A stretch of 44,682 nt of DNA from an uncultured Verrucomicrobiota bacterium (GTDB lineage: Bacteria; Verrucomicrobiota; Kiritimatiellia; RFP12; UBA1067), in NCBI GenBank assembly GCA_947305775.1, contig CAMZEN010000020.1, positions 1-44,682 on the forward strand, read 5' to 3'. The position numbers were made by a program, and so were the translations under genes. The first letter of the stretch is position 1; every line of letters starts with the position of its first letter. Under the pieces are notes generated by a model. It was not told where the DNA came from, searched no databases, and was given only the letters and a program-made list of their open reading frames with translations. This document shows positions 1 to 9,020 of the stretch, piece by piece.

Positions 1-34
1 CACCCAGAAAGGACGGCCCGGAATGTTAGGCCCG

Positions 35-268
35 TCAATCAGCCACCCAGTTTTGAAAATGTTTTAACGCATCAAACGCTATCGCGCGCTTTTGAATATC
101 CTCAAGAATGTTATCAACATGGTCTAGCCTATCGGCCTTTAACAGCCAATGGGCAACCCACCTTGTTTGAATTGGATTCAGGCTAGACGAAGGCAACCCA
201 TCAAGATACCGCTTGATGGCATCCAACTCACTTCTTACAGAACCAAGCGTGGCCTCAAGATCAATCAT
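35..268 (-). CDS. Small protein of unknown function coupled to the STAND gene
   Basis: This is a 77-residue protein that I do not recognise. Its ATG overlaps the end of the STAND nuclease gene upstream (ATGATTGA, the TGA being the STAND stop), so it is probably translated by coupling and belongs to the same unit. It looks mostly helical, with charged helices around residues 1-25 and 45-70, and has no signal peptide, membrane segment or cysteine cluster. An accessory or regulatory partner of the STAND protein is possible but is only an inference from position. The gene ends with TGA at 35-37, and nothing else is visible in the remaining 34 bases to the window edge. Confidence 0.6.
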   Translation of the reverse strand: MIDLEATLGSVRSELDAIKRYLDGLPSSSLNPIQTRWVAHWLLKADRLDHVDNILEDIQKRAIAFDALKHFQNWVAD

Positions 269-3200
269 CCGACTCCCTCGCTATCTCCGCCTCTTCGCGT
301 TTGAATTCGGCGGTCGCCAATGACAACTCGAGCGACCAGTACCCCCGCAGAGAACTGTCAAGGGGCTCTCTTCTAAGCGATTCCTTTGCTCGCTCCATCC
401 TATTGATTATATCGGGCGAAATTTCTCCAGCGAAACCTCCCCATGTATAAAACAGTGGATTCAATCCTGAATATATTGCTACCCTATCTTTCTCTGACAC
501 AGACACTGCCGCATCGCAAACTACTCGGGCCAATTCGCGCCAACCTTCGGAGGTGTTGTCGAGACAACCCGCGAACCTCGCCAATCGTTTCAATTTCCCC
601 ACATCACTCTGGCACTCGTGTGCTTTCTCGAGAACAAACCTTTTAACAAGCGACAAATCTGCATCAAGCTTAACTAAGTAGAGAGGCAAGGTATACTTCC
701 TCATGAACACATCTTTCCCATCCTCCAGCACCCAGCCGCATAGCGTCATAAAAGTATGTTCATCCCCATTAACGACAAAGAAATCCTGTACATCAAAGTC
801 TCTTTCCAGTGTAACACCGGATTCCAGCAAGTCTTGCAATTTTTTTATAGGATACTTATAGTTTGCCTGTGTCATCAGGGTCTCAAAGTGATGAGAATAC
901 CATGTCCGTTCATCCACTTTGCGTTCCATCATCATATCGAAAATCCATCCAAGCAGCCTTTCATCTACCGTCAGGACATTCTGCAATGATGCAACATACA
1001 ACCTGAAGAGTGCAATCTCCCATAGTCGTCTGCTGGTCTCGTTATTGTCCCGAACACCTTCCAACATCCTCTGCATTTCTCGAAGTACGCGCTCTGCTCC
1101 ATAATTGTAATAAGCAGGAATGATGTTTGCCTTGTCGGAATCGGCCAGACCAAGTTCCAAGAGCCTTTCAAGCTCCCACTCGCAAAGATCTCCTGTTGCC
1201 TTGGGATTACATCTGTCAAAGACACGCCCAACAAGACTCTTCATCGCTTCTGCATTTCCAACTATAGTGCATATTTTATCCCACAGTTTCTTATAAAGCG
1301 TCGCGTCGCCATCATTGGACTTAGCATTCTTAAACATAAACCTTGTTAGCGCGACGACAAATTTACGATCCAACTCTCCGCACCCAAGGAAATCTGCATA
1401 TACCGTGCGGACATATACATCCAACGATGTTCCATTTCCAAGAGTATAGTCAAATGAATGGCTTTCAAACATACCAATGACTATATCCTCGGTTCTCCCA
1501 AAATCGTTCTCATCATTACCTTGCGAGGATTTGAGAAACCTAGATGCCCCCTGAAAGAACTTCTTATAAAATTCACCGTCAGGCGGATTTAAAAACTGTG
1601 AAACAGCCTCCTTTATGGCGGCCAATGACTGTTCTGAGCCATAATCACTGCAATAAATATCCTGGAAATTATATGTCATCTTGCTACGATAAACCGCCTC
1701 ACAAGACATTGCGACCGCCTTAACATCTTCATTAGCGCAAGAATTATTACTCAAGAGATGCACTTCCCATATCTTACGAATAGCGGGAAATTCTTCATCT
1801 GTTATATCTGCATCATGGGTGGTCACGAAAGACTGGACACGCTGCAAATCATTCAGCAATATCTCATTGAAACTTACAACATCCTCTTTACTTAGTTTTC
1901 GTCTGTCCAAATCTGATATTGCCGCCGTAAGCATTGCATGCTCGCGCTCAATAAGCCGCCAGCAATGGCAACGATTTAATATGTCATTAGTAGAATTGAT
2001 AACGTCAAAAAGCCACTCTCTCAACTTCTCTCTATAATGCCACATCTCCGTTCCGCTCGTGACATAGGCCCGCTCAAGCACAACTTTTCGGCTTATTGGG
2101 AAAAATGTACGTGACAGACGGACAGTAAACAACCATTCCGCCATAGTCATCAGTTCTTTTGAGGCTAATATCCTATCCTTATTTTCAGACAAATATGTAA
2201 ATATCGCATGAGGGAATGGATTATATGGCCTAGATGAAGTGACCAACCGACTCATTATGTATTCGGCAGACTCCTGCCTATCATATTTTATCGATCTCCC
2301 TTCGCCCTCACGCCAAATCGTCAGAAGGAACTCAGCTATATCTTTAGCCTGCGTCTTGTCCTCAAGATATTCAGCAACAGAAAAAAGCACTGCGGGGATT
2401 CTCGTGCAAACGCGATTGTGCTCAATAACAAATCTACCGTATACGGTGTCATTTACTGGCGAATCAATCCCTCCATTATCCCAAACAAAACGACATATAG
2501 CGAGCGCACGGTTAGGATCGCTACATCCAACATTCTCAACAATACTTAGCGCACAATCCTCATCAAGTGAAGACAGCGGATTACTTGACTGCAACCACGC
2601 TTTAATACTATCAAGGACCGGCCCTATAAATGTATCTGTATGTGTTCCTGGCAAGTGGGCAATGCTTATGCTTGACAATGAAGCCAAGACATTTGAAACA
2701 CGCGGGACATGACCTTGAATTAGACTGCCTAGAAGTTCTTCCCCCTGCGACGTCATCTGCACATGTCTGTCGTTAGCATAATCTATTAGCCATTCCAGTA
2801 AAATCTGATGCCGAACAATCTTACTGACCACACGACACAAATCCCCATCGATTGTTATTCTTCTGATTAATCCTTTTTCTGCCAACTCCTTTTTAAGATC
2901 ATCAATCATCTCCCTATTTATGCCATGAGAAGAAAGAAAATCTACAATCTCACGTACATTATAACCAGAAAAATCAACCTCACCCCAGAGTGCAAGCCAA
3001 CGAAGAAAGACTTTTGCGGGTTCCTTCAATCTGTCAGCAACGCCGCTCATCAGCCGAGAAACTACATCTTGCGCCATTATCATGACATTGGCATCGCAAT
3101 ATACTTGCGACGCAATACACAAAACTGCCCATCCTGGATATCCGCTGGCAAAATTACATATTGCACCGGTCATATCTGGCCGGAGACTCACACCCTCATA

Positions 3201-4172
3201 TCCATTAACTAATTCCGCCAAGACTTCCGAAGAAAAAGGAGAAAGGCGAATAACTTCCACATAATTGATTCTTCGCAAAATGTGATTTATGCAGCTCATG
3301 CTACCATCAGCAGCTGACATAACATACTTGATACCTTCCATGCCCGCGCCGTACATTTGGTCAAGAATTAACTTTAGGCGGCGTTCAGAGTCACAATCAT
3401 CAACAAAGATTACAGCATCTTCTCCCAACGGGATCCCATCAAACCAACGAGAGGAATTCTCCATTGAATCAATCTGTCCCCAATATGTCCTCTTGCCCCT
3501 ACAAGCTAAGGTCATCATCGCCTCGAACATAAATCTTGTGCGTCCTACTTCTGATGGCCCGGCAATAACAATAAGGCGCTTATCAGAAGCATTCAAAACC
3601 TCAATCAGTCTCCCAAGTTCCGCATCTCTGCCAATAAATTTAGCCTTATAAAAGGACGACTTATACGAATGCCTCTCTAGCTTCAGATAGGTTTCTTTCG
3701 CATATAGCAAACATCTATTATGCCCATTGAAAAACACCCTTCCTATTTCAGGATGTGTTGTCAGATGTTGACTGATGTTTGCAAGACCGTTGCAATATGC
3801 ATCAATACCTGTATTGGTTTTGAACTCTGCACAGAATGCATCCCACTTTTCCACATCCCATGTATTTTGAGAGACATTTATGAAAAGAACCCAATTTCTA
3901 ACCTTTAACCATGTCGCATCCCCGCCACTTAAATGACCCTTTATCTTCACCATCTCATTTCGAGCAATCGAAATGACTTCGTCCATGGTAAGATTCGAAT
4001 AGAACTTCGCCTGATATACAGTTTCGCCGTCACCAGACAAAGCGTCAACCCCTTTGTCCTTACCGGGGCGATCCATCAACCTCGCCTTGTGGTCATCGGC
4101 AAAAACGAGTGCATGAACGAGGGCCTCAAAACACTCGCCAGACCTTATCAGTCCCCAATTTGGCTCACCCAT
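261..4172 (-). CDS. Nuclease-STAND NTPase, Avs/NLR-like antiviral defence protein
   Basis: This 1303-residue protein has three parts. Residues about 10-160 look like a PD-(D/E)xK restriction-type nuclease: GVDA with D43, followed by YQAK with Q54 and K56. Residues about 175-480 form a STAND-type P-loop NTPase with Walker A GPSEVGRT (205-212) and Walker B VIFVDDCD (254-261). The remaining ~800 residues look helical and repeat-like, as in STAND sensor regions. The order effector nuclease, STAND, large C-terminal sensor and the overall size match antiviral Avs-type proteins, which bind phage proteins and then cleave DNA. The Walker A lysine is replaced by arginine, which is odd and may weaken ATP binding. 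The ATG overlaps the stop of the upstream glycosyltransferase by 8 bases (ATGGGTGA), so this defence-like gene is translationally coupled to a glycan operon. The nuclease and STAND calls rest on motifs. The Avs subtype cannot be assigned by eye. Confidence 0.72.
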   Translation of the reverse strand: MGEPNWGLIRSGECFEALVHALVFADDHKARLMDRPGKDKGVDALSGDGETVYQAKFYSNLTMDEVISIARNEMVKIKGHLSGGDATWLKVRNWVLFINVSQNTWDVEKWDAFCAEFKTNTGIDAYCNGLANISQHLTTHPEIGRVFFNGHNRCLLYAKETYLKLERHSYKSSFYKAKFIGRDAELGRLIEVLNASDKRLIVIAGPSEVGRTRFMFEAMMTLACRGKRTYWGQIDSMENSSRWFDGIPLGEDAVIFVDDCDSERRLKLILDQMYGAGMEGIKYVMSAADGSMSCINHILRRINYVEVIRLSPFSSEVLAELVNGYEGVSLRPDMTGAICNFASGYPGWAVLCIASQVYCDANVMIMAQDVVSRLMSGVADRLKEPAKVFLRWLALWGEVDFSGYNVREIVDFLSSHGINREMIDDLKKELAEKGLIRRITIDGDLCRVVSKIVRHQILLEWLIDYANDRHVQMTSQGEELLGSLIQGHVPRVSNVLASLSSISIAHLPGTHTDTFIGPVLDSIKAWLQSSNPLSSLDEDCALSIVENVGCSDPNRALAICRFVWDNGGIDSPVNDTVYGRFVIEHNRVCTRIPAVLFSVAEYLEDKTQAKDIAEFLLTIWREGEGRSIKYDRQESAEYIMSRLVTSSRPYNPFPHAIFTYLSENKDRILASKELMTMAEWLFTVRLSRTFFPISRKVVLERAYVTSGTEMWHYREKLREWLFDVINSTNDILNRCHCWRLIEREHAMLTAAISDLDRRKLSKEDVVSFNEILLNDLQRVQSFVTTHDADITDEEFPAIRKIWEVHLLSNNSCANEDVKAVAMSCEAVYRSKMTYNFQDIYCSDYGSEQSLAAIKEAVSQFLNPPDGEFYKKFFQGASRFLKSSQGNDENDFGRTEDIVIGMFESHSFDYTLGNGTSLDVYVRTVYADFLGCGELDRKFVVALTRFMFKNAKSNDGDATLYKKLWDKICTIVGNAEAMKSLVGRVFDRCNPKATGDLCEWELERLLELGLADSDKANIIPAYYNYGAERVLREMQRMLEGVRDNNETSRRLWEIALFRLYVASLQNVLTVDERLLGWIFDMMMERKVDERTWYSHHFETLMTQANYKYPIKKLQDLLESGVTLERDFDVQDFFVVNGDEHTFMTLCGWVLEDGKDVFMRKYTLPLYLVKLDADLSLVKRFVLEKAHECQSDVGKLKRLARFAGCLDNTSEGWRELARVVCDAAVSVSEKDRVAIYSGLNPLFYTWGGFAGEISPDIINRMERAKESLRREPLDSSLRGYWSLELSLATAEFKREEAEIARESDD

Positions 4173-5019
4173 TGCCTGCGACCCCTCTATTGATAATTAC
4201 TTGAATAGCGTTGGCCAGTATTTCCACCCTCTGCCCGGGTGTGCCATCGCGGTAACCAGTTAAATAAGTCAATCGTCCACCATAGTCATTGCCATCGCCC
4301 CAGGCAGGAGCACCGTCTGTGGTGATTACCCGCTTGCCGCGCTCCAGCGCCTCAGCGACGACAAGGCCGAAGTTCTCGCTCAGAGTTGGAAGAACAAGAA
4401 CGTCGCACCAGTCCCATATCTTCGCCTTTTCGTCGCCGACCGCATTGTCGACGGCACGCAGTTCCACACCCGCAACACCCTTGATCGCTTCTTCAAGATA
4501 CATGAGTCCCTTCAATGGATGGCGGCGACCAAGATACAGCAGATGCAATGGCCCATGTTCTTTGAACTCTTTGCGTCCCTTACCGTCCAGATTAAAAAAT
4601 CGTTTTATGTCTATTACTTCCACTGGTGGGCAACGGCTGCCAAGATACTGCTCAATCCACCCCTTCTCCTCTTCGCATGTGGCGACGATGCGTGATGCCT
4701 TTTTGAACAGCCATTTCTCAATCGGCGAGACAAGCCGCTTCTTGAGACGACTTTGATGCTTCAGGTAAACGGGACTCAACGCGCCATGCGTCATACGAAC
4801 AAGTCGCTTACCCGCCTTGAGTGTGGCTCTGCACACTTGCCACTCTCTCGGGAGCCACATGCCGTGCACCCAGACCTCGTCGGCATCAGACAAGTGCGCA
4901 ATGGCGTCATTCAGGTCCACCACTTCTGCCTCGCCCTGCTCCTTGGCGAGAAGCTTGGCGACGACAACCATACCGTTTGCGACATCGCTTGTGCCAGAAA
5001 CTACATGCAGAATCTTCAA
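4165..5019 (-). CDS. Glycosyltransferase family 4, short form
   Basis: This 284-residue GT-B glycosyltransferase probably transfers a sugar from a nucleotide donor at the cytoplasmic face. The N-terminal MKILHVVSGTSDVANG is the usual acceptor-domain start, and LYLGRRHPLKGL opens the C-terminal donor domain. The GT4 donor motif E-x7-E is seen as SENFGLVVAEALERGKRV, followed by TDGAPAW. It is shorter than typical GT4 enzymes (about 350-400 residues), mainly in the first domain. It overlaps the deacetylase gene upstream by four bases (ATGA) and the STAND gene downstream by eight. Base composition is GC-rich like its upstream neighbours and unlike the STAND gene. Donor and acceptor are unknown. 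Confidence 0.88.
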   Translation of the reverse strand: MKILHVVSGTSDVANGMVVVAKLLAKEQGEAEVVDLNDAIAHLSDADEVWVHGMWLPREWQVCRATLKAGKRLVRMTHGALSPVYLKHQSRLKKRLVSPIEKWLFKKASRIVATCEEEKGWIEQYLGSRCPPVEVIDIKRFFNLDGKGRKEFKEHGPLHLLYLGRRHPLKGLMYLEEAIKGVAGVELRAVDNAVGDEKAKIWDWCDVLVLPTLSENFGLVVAEALERGKRVITTDGAPAWGDGNDYGGRLTYLTGYRDGTPGQRVEILANAIQVIINRGVAGNG

Positions 5020-5816
5020 AGCGTCTCTCCCACTTTAGGCCACGCGTCCAAGACGCGCCCCAGATTCTCCTGGAACGACACGCCCTCGATCGCCATGTTG
5101 CGGCAACAAGGGGCATCATAGCCCTGGCGCGTATATACAGGCGTAAGGCCAAGCTCCTTCACTCGCACGTCGAGCTCCTTATTGCCGCGTCCAAACGGCC
5201 ATGCGACGTATTCGGGCGCACGACCGGTCCATATGATAAGCTCCATCTGCGCCCGACGTATCTCGTCCAACACTTCATCCACCGGACGATGCGTAGCCGA
5301 AAGATGGCTCCATGTATGGTTCTCAATGGAAATCAATGGATGCTTGGAGAGCGAGATGACTTCGTCCTTCGTCAAGAGCGACCGTGCAGTACATGCCGAG
5401 GCGCTTATGGTCTCATGAACGGTCTCCAGCATCCTGTATCTCTCTGCCTCTGAGAGATTGTACCACGAGCGCCAGATCGGTGCAGGGACACCTGTCATGA
5501 TGGCGGCATGCGTCCACACATTGCCGCGCATCGTCTCTCCTGGTGCAATGAAGAGCTTGGCCTTGACGCCGTACTTCTCCAAAATCGGCACATAATCCTT
5601 GACTTGGCTCCATCCATCATCGAATGTGAGCCAAAGCCTGTCCAGCACGCCCTTCGCCTTGAGCCACGCGAGCGTTTTCTCAAGCTGCCACGCAGGCATC
5701 GCGTGGACGACGACAGGCAAAGACGCCCCGGCCCTGAGCATTCTCACGACCCTTCGCCTCGCCCCTGCCATCGCATACGCAATAGCCACAAGCCAACCTG
5801 TCAAACGTCTAACCAT
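5016..5816 (-). CDS. Polysaccharide deacetylase (NodB-like)
   Basis: This 266-residue carbohydrate esterase 4 (NodB homology) protein probably removes N-acetyl groups from a glycan. The motifs visible are TFDDG (64-68, catalytic base and metal aspartate), HTWSH (167-171, the H-x3-H metal motif) and AWPFGRGN near residue 210. A hydrophobic stretch at about residues 5-20 may be a signal anchor, which would place the enzyme outside the cytoplasm. The open frame extends 73 codons further upstream, but that part is out-of-frame FkbH coding sequence, so I start at the ATG at 5814-5816, which overlaps the FkbH stop by 16 bases. It sits between FkbH-like and GT4 genes and may modify the finished polymer or an amino sugar in it. 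Confidence 0.88.
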   Translation of the reverse strand: MVRRLTGWLVAIAYAMAGARRRVVRMLRAGASLPVVVHAMPAWQLEKTLAWLKAKGVLDRLWLTFDDGWSQVKDYVPILEKYGVKAKLFIAPGETMRGNVWTHAAIMTGVPAPIWRSWYNLSEAERYRMLETVHETISASACTARSLLTKDEVISLSKHPLISIENHTWSHLSATHRPVDEVLDEIRRAQMELIIWTGRAPEYVAWPFGRGNKELDVRVKELGLTPVYTRQGYDAPCCRNMAIEGVSFQENLGRVLDAWPKVGETL

Positions 5817-7276
5817 TCCCTTACAATCCGTCTGATTTCTCCATTGCGTTCCGTCTCGACCACATCGGCGGTAAAACGTCTGCCCGCCGAAATCTGATCC
5901 AGCACCTTCCGCTCCACGCCCCGCCTTGCGATGCGGCAACTGAAGCAGCACTCGACGAGATGCGTCCCGCGCCATGCGACGAATCCGACGATGCCATAGT
6001 CGCCGTACTTGTCGCACACCTTGACCGCCCGACACTCCGTGGACCCCACGAGCTCGTCGAACGCCTTTTCGTCATAGCGCCTTGCGGTGAGGTTGAGCTG
6101 GTTGGTCCTTTGCACGAGCTCAAGGCAGCGAGTCGTTCGCTCGCCCTCGACAGGCAGAAGCTCGACCTCAAGTCCACTAGCCTCGCAGAACGCCGCTTCG
6201 TCGCCTGCGAAATCCTTCACCGCCTTCCTACGGATCATCTCCTCACGATACATCGTGCGACGCACGCTGCCCAGTCCAGGCGCCTGCTGCTTCGCATTCC
6301 CCACAAGCTGTCCAATCTCCGTCTCGGCATATACCCTAACCTGCGGCAGGCGATCCCTGACCTCAGCGCGATTCTCCTCGCGGTCATCGACAAAGGCAAT
6401 TGAGTCGAGCCCAATATTCATCTCCTCGGCGAGGCGCCTAAGGCTCTCGCTCTTCGGCCCCCAATTTATCTGCGGGAATACGAACAGCTCCTCTACCCCA
6501 AGCTCCTTCAGCTTTGCGATCGCGACATCTTCATCGTTCTTGCTGCAGAGCGAATTGACGACCCCGCACGCATCCAGCGCCTTCACGGCTTCGATCGCCT
6601 CAGACTTAAGCTTCACGTCGTCGCCTTCGCTAAGGGTCCCCTGCCAAAGAGTTCCGTCGAGATCCCACGCGACGCATTTTACCAAGCTGTCGCCAAGGAG
6701 CTCATTGCGCAAGATTCTTACTTCGCACTCGGCATTCGCATCCACTGGCCTTATCGCGAAAAGCGCACCCTCCTCGACCGGCGGCAGCGCGATCTCAATC
6801 TTGCCGCTTTCGCCTGGGCCGACATCAAGAGTCCATCTGCTCCGTGGCGAGCTTATCTCAAAAAGCAGAGATACCTTCTCCTTGGCAGTCGCCTCGACTA
6901 CCCACCTTGACGGTGCTTCCCTGAATTCGGCCGCACGTTTAGCCCTTCGCCACCTGAGGCTTCTGAAGATGCCGTACGGACCCTTCCCATACGCAACAGG
7001 CAACCATCCTAGCACCCTCTGAAGCGTCTTCGCGACAGGCTCCCACTTCGCGTTCCACGCCTTAAGTTTGGCGGCCGTCTCCGACTTCGCCATTCGTCCA
7101 TGCCACAGCAGCTCGAGCTTGCCCCACTCGCGAAACTTCACAAGCCCGAAGTCGCCGAAGAGGATGCGCTCGCATCGTCCATGGGCCCCGCGACGAAACT
7201 TTGGACAAGTCTTGAAGCATGCGGGCTCACCGCACTCGACGCAATGCTCTTCCCAGAAGTCGGCGACTACTTTCAT
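5801..7276 (-). CDS. FkbH-like HAD-IIIC protein with N-terminal cysteine cluster
   Basis: This 491-residue protein carries an FkbH-type HAD domain at about residues 215-345 (AWDLDGTLWQG, the serine in NSLCSKND, and FVDDREENR) and a GNAT-like domain after about residue 400 (KYGDYGIVGFVAW). FkbH proteins dephosphorylate 1,3-bisphosphoglycerate and load glyceryl groups on carriers in polyketide pathways. In polysaccharide loci they are often of unknown substrate. The N-terminus has five cysteines (C12, C15, C20, C24, C34; C-x2-C-x4-C-x3-C-P) that could bind Zn or Fe-S, which is not part of the standard family. The start is the ATG at 7274-7276, giving an ATGA overlap with the GT4 gene. The longer frame only reads through GT4 sequence. 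No separate acyl carrier protein is visible nearby. Confidence 0.82.
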   Translation of the reverse strand: MKVVADFWEEHCVECGEPACFKTCPKFRRGAHGRCERILFGDFGLVKFREWGKLELLWHGRMAKSETAAKLKAWNAKWEPVAKTLQRVLGWLPVAYGKGPYGIFRSLRWRRAKRAAEFREAPSRWVVEATAKEKVSLLFEISSPRSRWTLDVGPGESGKIEIALPPVEEGALFAIRPVDANAECEVRILRNELLGDSLVKCVAWDLDGTLWQGTLSEGDDVKLKSEAIEAVKALDACGVVNSLCSKNDEDVAIAKLKELGVEELFVFPQINWGPKSESLRRLAEEMNIGLDSIAFVDDREENRAEVRDRLPQVRVYAETEIGQLVGNAKQQAPGLGSVRRTMYREEMIRRKAVKDFAGDEAAFCEASGLEVELLPVEGERTTRCLELVQRTNQLNLTARRYDEKAFDELVGSTECRAVKVCDKYGDYGIVGFVAWRGTHLVECCFSCRIARRGVERKVLDQISAGRRFTADVVETERNGEIRRIVREWLDV

Positions 7277-8298
7277 GCGCCTAAAACCTCGTTCAGCCAA
7301 ACCTTCGCCCTCGCATCGGGCGTCCACGCCTCATGTGCGGCCGATACGCCCGACATGAGCCGCTTGCGATAGTCAATATCCTTGGCCATGCGCTCCAGTA
7401 TATCCGCGAGTTCCTTGGCGTCGCCGCGCCTAAATACTGCGCCGCAGCCAAACTGCTCGACGAGCCACTTCGATCCCATTCCGCTTGAGATCACGATCGG
7501 CAGCCCCGAATGGATCGCATCATTCACCCTCATTCCCCACGGCTCGCAAAGTCCGCAGGCGACAAACACATCAGCCCAGCCATAGAGCTTCTGCATCTCC
7601 TCTTCCGACACCTTACCACCAGTATGCCGAAGCTCCACCTGCACGCCGCGCTTCTTCTGCATATCGACGGCTTTCTCCAACGTCTCAAACCCCCTATAAG
7701 GTGTCTCCACCCCAGTGTGCAAAATCCTAATCACACCACTCTTCACTACATGCTCTACATGTTCTACATGGTTAAAATCACTAGCATACCCAAACGGCAC
7801 AATCTTCTCCCTCGCCCAGCCAAGCCGCCTCAGTCTGCCAATTCCGCTATTGCCGCTCGCGTTCAGGAAGACATCTGCCGCCTTGACGCACCCTCTCACC
7901 TTCCACGGCAACACAAAGCGGTAGTACGCCCGCTTTGCCAGCGCCTTCAGGCCAACGCACATTTCGCAGGGCGCCTCGGCGCTCACGACGACCCGCGCCC
8001 CCGACGCCTTCGCCTCAACGATCAGCTGTCGCCACACCGCCGAGTTCTGGTAGACGCAAAACACATGCGTCGTCCCCTTGCCGCCATGGGCGGCAAGCAC
8101 CTCGCGCCCTTTTTGCAGATCGTCGCCGACCTTGATCCATTCGAGTCCATGCGACTTTCGCGACTCCTCCATCGGCATCTCATCCCAAAGGCACATCGTG
8201 ACGCGAAGTCCCTGCGCCTCCGCCAGGCGCTTCACCTCCGCATAAAGCGCGGCGTTGCTCCGGCACTCGCTATGCGCCCATATGACAAGTTCGTTCAT
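7273..8298 (-). CDS. Glycosyltransferase family 4 with in-frame repeat in its linker
   Basis: This 341-residue GT-B enzyme probably adds a sugar to the growing repeat unit. The C-terminal domain starts at GVIRILHTGVETPYRG, and the donor-site motif is CEPWGMRVNDAIHSGLP (E-x7-D in place of the usual E-x7-E). Between the two domains, residues 177-185 read HVEHVEHVV and are encoded by three near-identical 9-mers, a short tandem repeat inserted in the interdomain linker. It is coupled by ATGA overlaps to GT25 upstream and FkbH downstream. The gene is GC-rich except for the repeat, which is AT-richer. The sugar specificity is unknown. Confidence 0.85.
   Translation of the reverse strand: MNELVIWAHSECRSNAALYAEVKRLAEAQGLRVTMCLWDEMPMEESRKSHGLEWIKVGDDLQKGREVLAAHGGKGTTHVFCVYQNSAVWRQLIVEAKASGARVVVSAEAPCEMCVGLKALAKRAYYRFVLPWKVRGCVKAADVFLNASGNSGIGRLRRLGWAREKIVPFGYASDFNHVEHVEHVVKSGVIRILHTGVETPYRGFETLEKAVDMQKKRGVQVELRHTGGKVSEEEMQKLYGWADVFVACGLCEPWGMRVNDAIHSGLPIVISSGMGSKWLVEQFGCGAVFRRGDAKELADILERMAKDIDYRKRLMSGVSAAHEAWTPDARAKVWLNEVLGA
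7744..7770 (-). repeat. Three 9-bp units in frame inside a GT4 gene
   Basis: On the coding strand the units are CATGTAGAA, CATGTAGAG and CATGTAGTG, read as HVE-HVE-HVV. The AT-rich units stand out in a GC-rich gene. They lie in the linker just before the first strand of the C-terminal Rossmann domain. The 9-bp unit preserves the frame. Confidence 0.8.
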
Positions 8299-9020
8299 GG
8301 CAGCAGCTTGTCCAGAGTGCGACCGACAATCCTAAGACCCTTATGGAGGAACCGTTGCACCGGCTTCATCTCGCTTACGAAGACCGTAGACACATCCCTG
8401 GTATCGGAGGCGAACGGAGAATCAAACGGCTCGCTGCCGTATGGCGCCTGGCTGCATACCGCCGGACATGACGCATAAAGGGCGAATCCACCCCTCTCGC
8501 TCCAGCGCCGCCAGTCGTCGATAGTGGACGTCAACGGAGAGGTTGCCGCGAGCAGCTTCCTGGCGGCCTCCTGGTTCACGACGTAGCATCCCGTAGAACG
8601 CGCCCAGGGGATCCGCACGAAGCCTTCACCCTTCGCCGCCTCGCACGGGGTCATGACCACAACCTTGGCGTCGGCCTGTGAAGCCGCGAATCCTTCCGCC
8701 GATTCCAATGCATCGCAGAATCCCTCGCCAAGCGTTACGTCGTCCTCCATGATGCATGCGCAGGGCAACCCTTCCTCGACAACCTTAGCAAGCGCCTTCC
8801 TGTGGGAAAGCGCGCAACCTATCTCTCCCGCCCTCGCCCTGTAGCCTTGCGAACACCACCACCTGAACCCGTCAACCGCCTTGCCGCGCTCTTCCTCCGG
8901 CAACAGCTCTCCGTCGATGGCGTCCACTCGCTCAAACCCAAGACCGAGCAAAGCGAACTGCCTCTCCATGAAAGACATGCGCTCCCTGCGCCGCGCAAGG
9001 TTTATGACGCAGAGCTTCAC
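8295..9020 (-). CDS. Glycosyltransferase family 25 (LPS-type)
   Basis: This 241-residue protein has the GT25 pattern: N-terminal KLCVINLARRRERM, then RVDAIDGE, GEIGCALSHRKAL and the acidic motif CIMEDDVTLG that binds the metal-nucleotide sugar. Family members add galactose or related sugars in lipooligosaccharide and capsule synthesis. The length fits the family (about 200-260 residues). It overlaps the neighbouring GT4 and GT2 genes by four bases on each side, consistent with co-translation. The linkage made is unknown. Confidence 0.9.
   Translation of the reverse strand: MKLCVINLARRRERMSFMERQFALLGLGFERVDAIDGELLPEEERGKAVDGFRWWCSQGYRARAGEIGCALSHRKALAKVVEEGLPCACIMEDDVTLGEGFCDALESAEGFAASQADAKVVVMTPCEAAKGEGFVRIPWARSTGCYVVNQEAARKLLAATSPLTSTIDDWRRWSERGGFALYASCPAVCSQAPYGSEPFDSPFASDTRDVSTVFVSEMKPVQRFLHKGLRIVGRTLDKLLP

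Noticed and set aside
6087..8478. Plus-strand frames of 311 and 322 residues at 6087-7022 and 7510-8478
   Set aside because: Both lie opposite well-supported FkbH, GT4 and GT25 genes. Their serine- or histidine-rich composition is that of antisense frames in GC-rich DNA.
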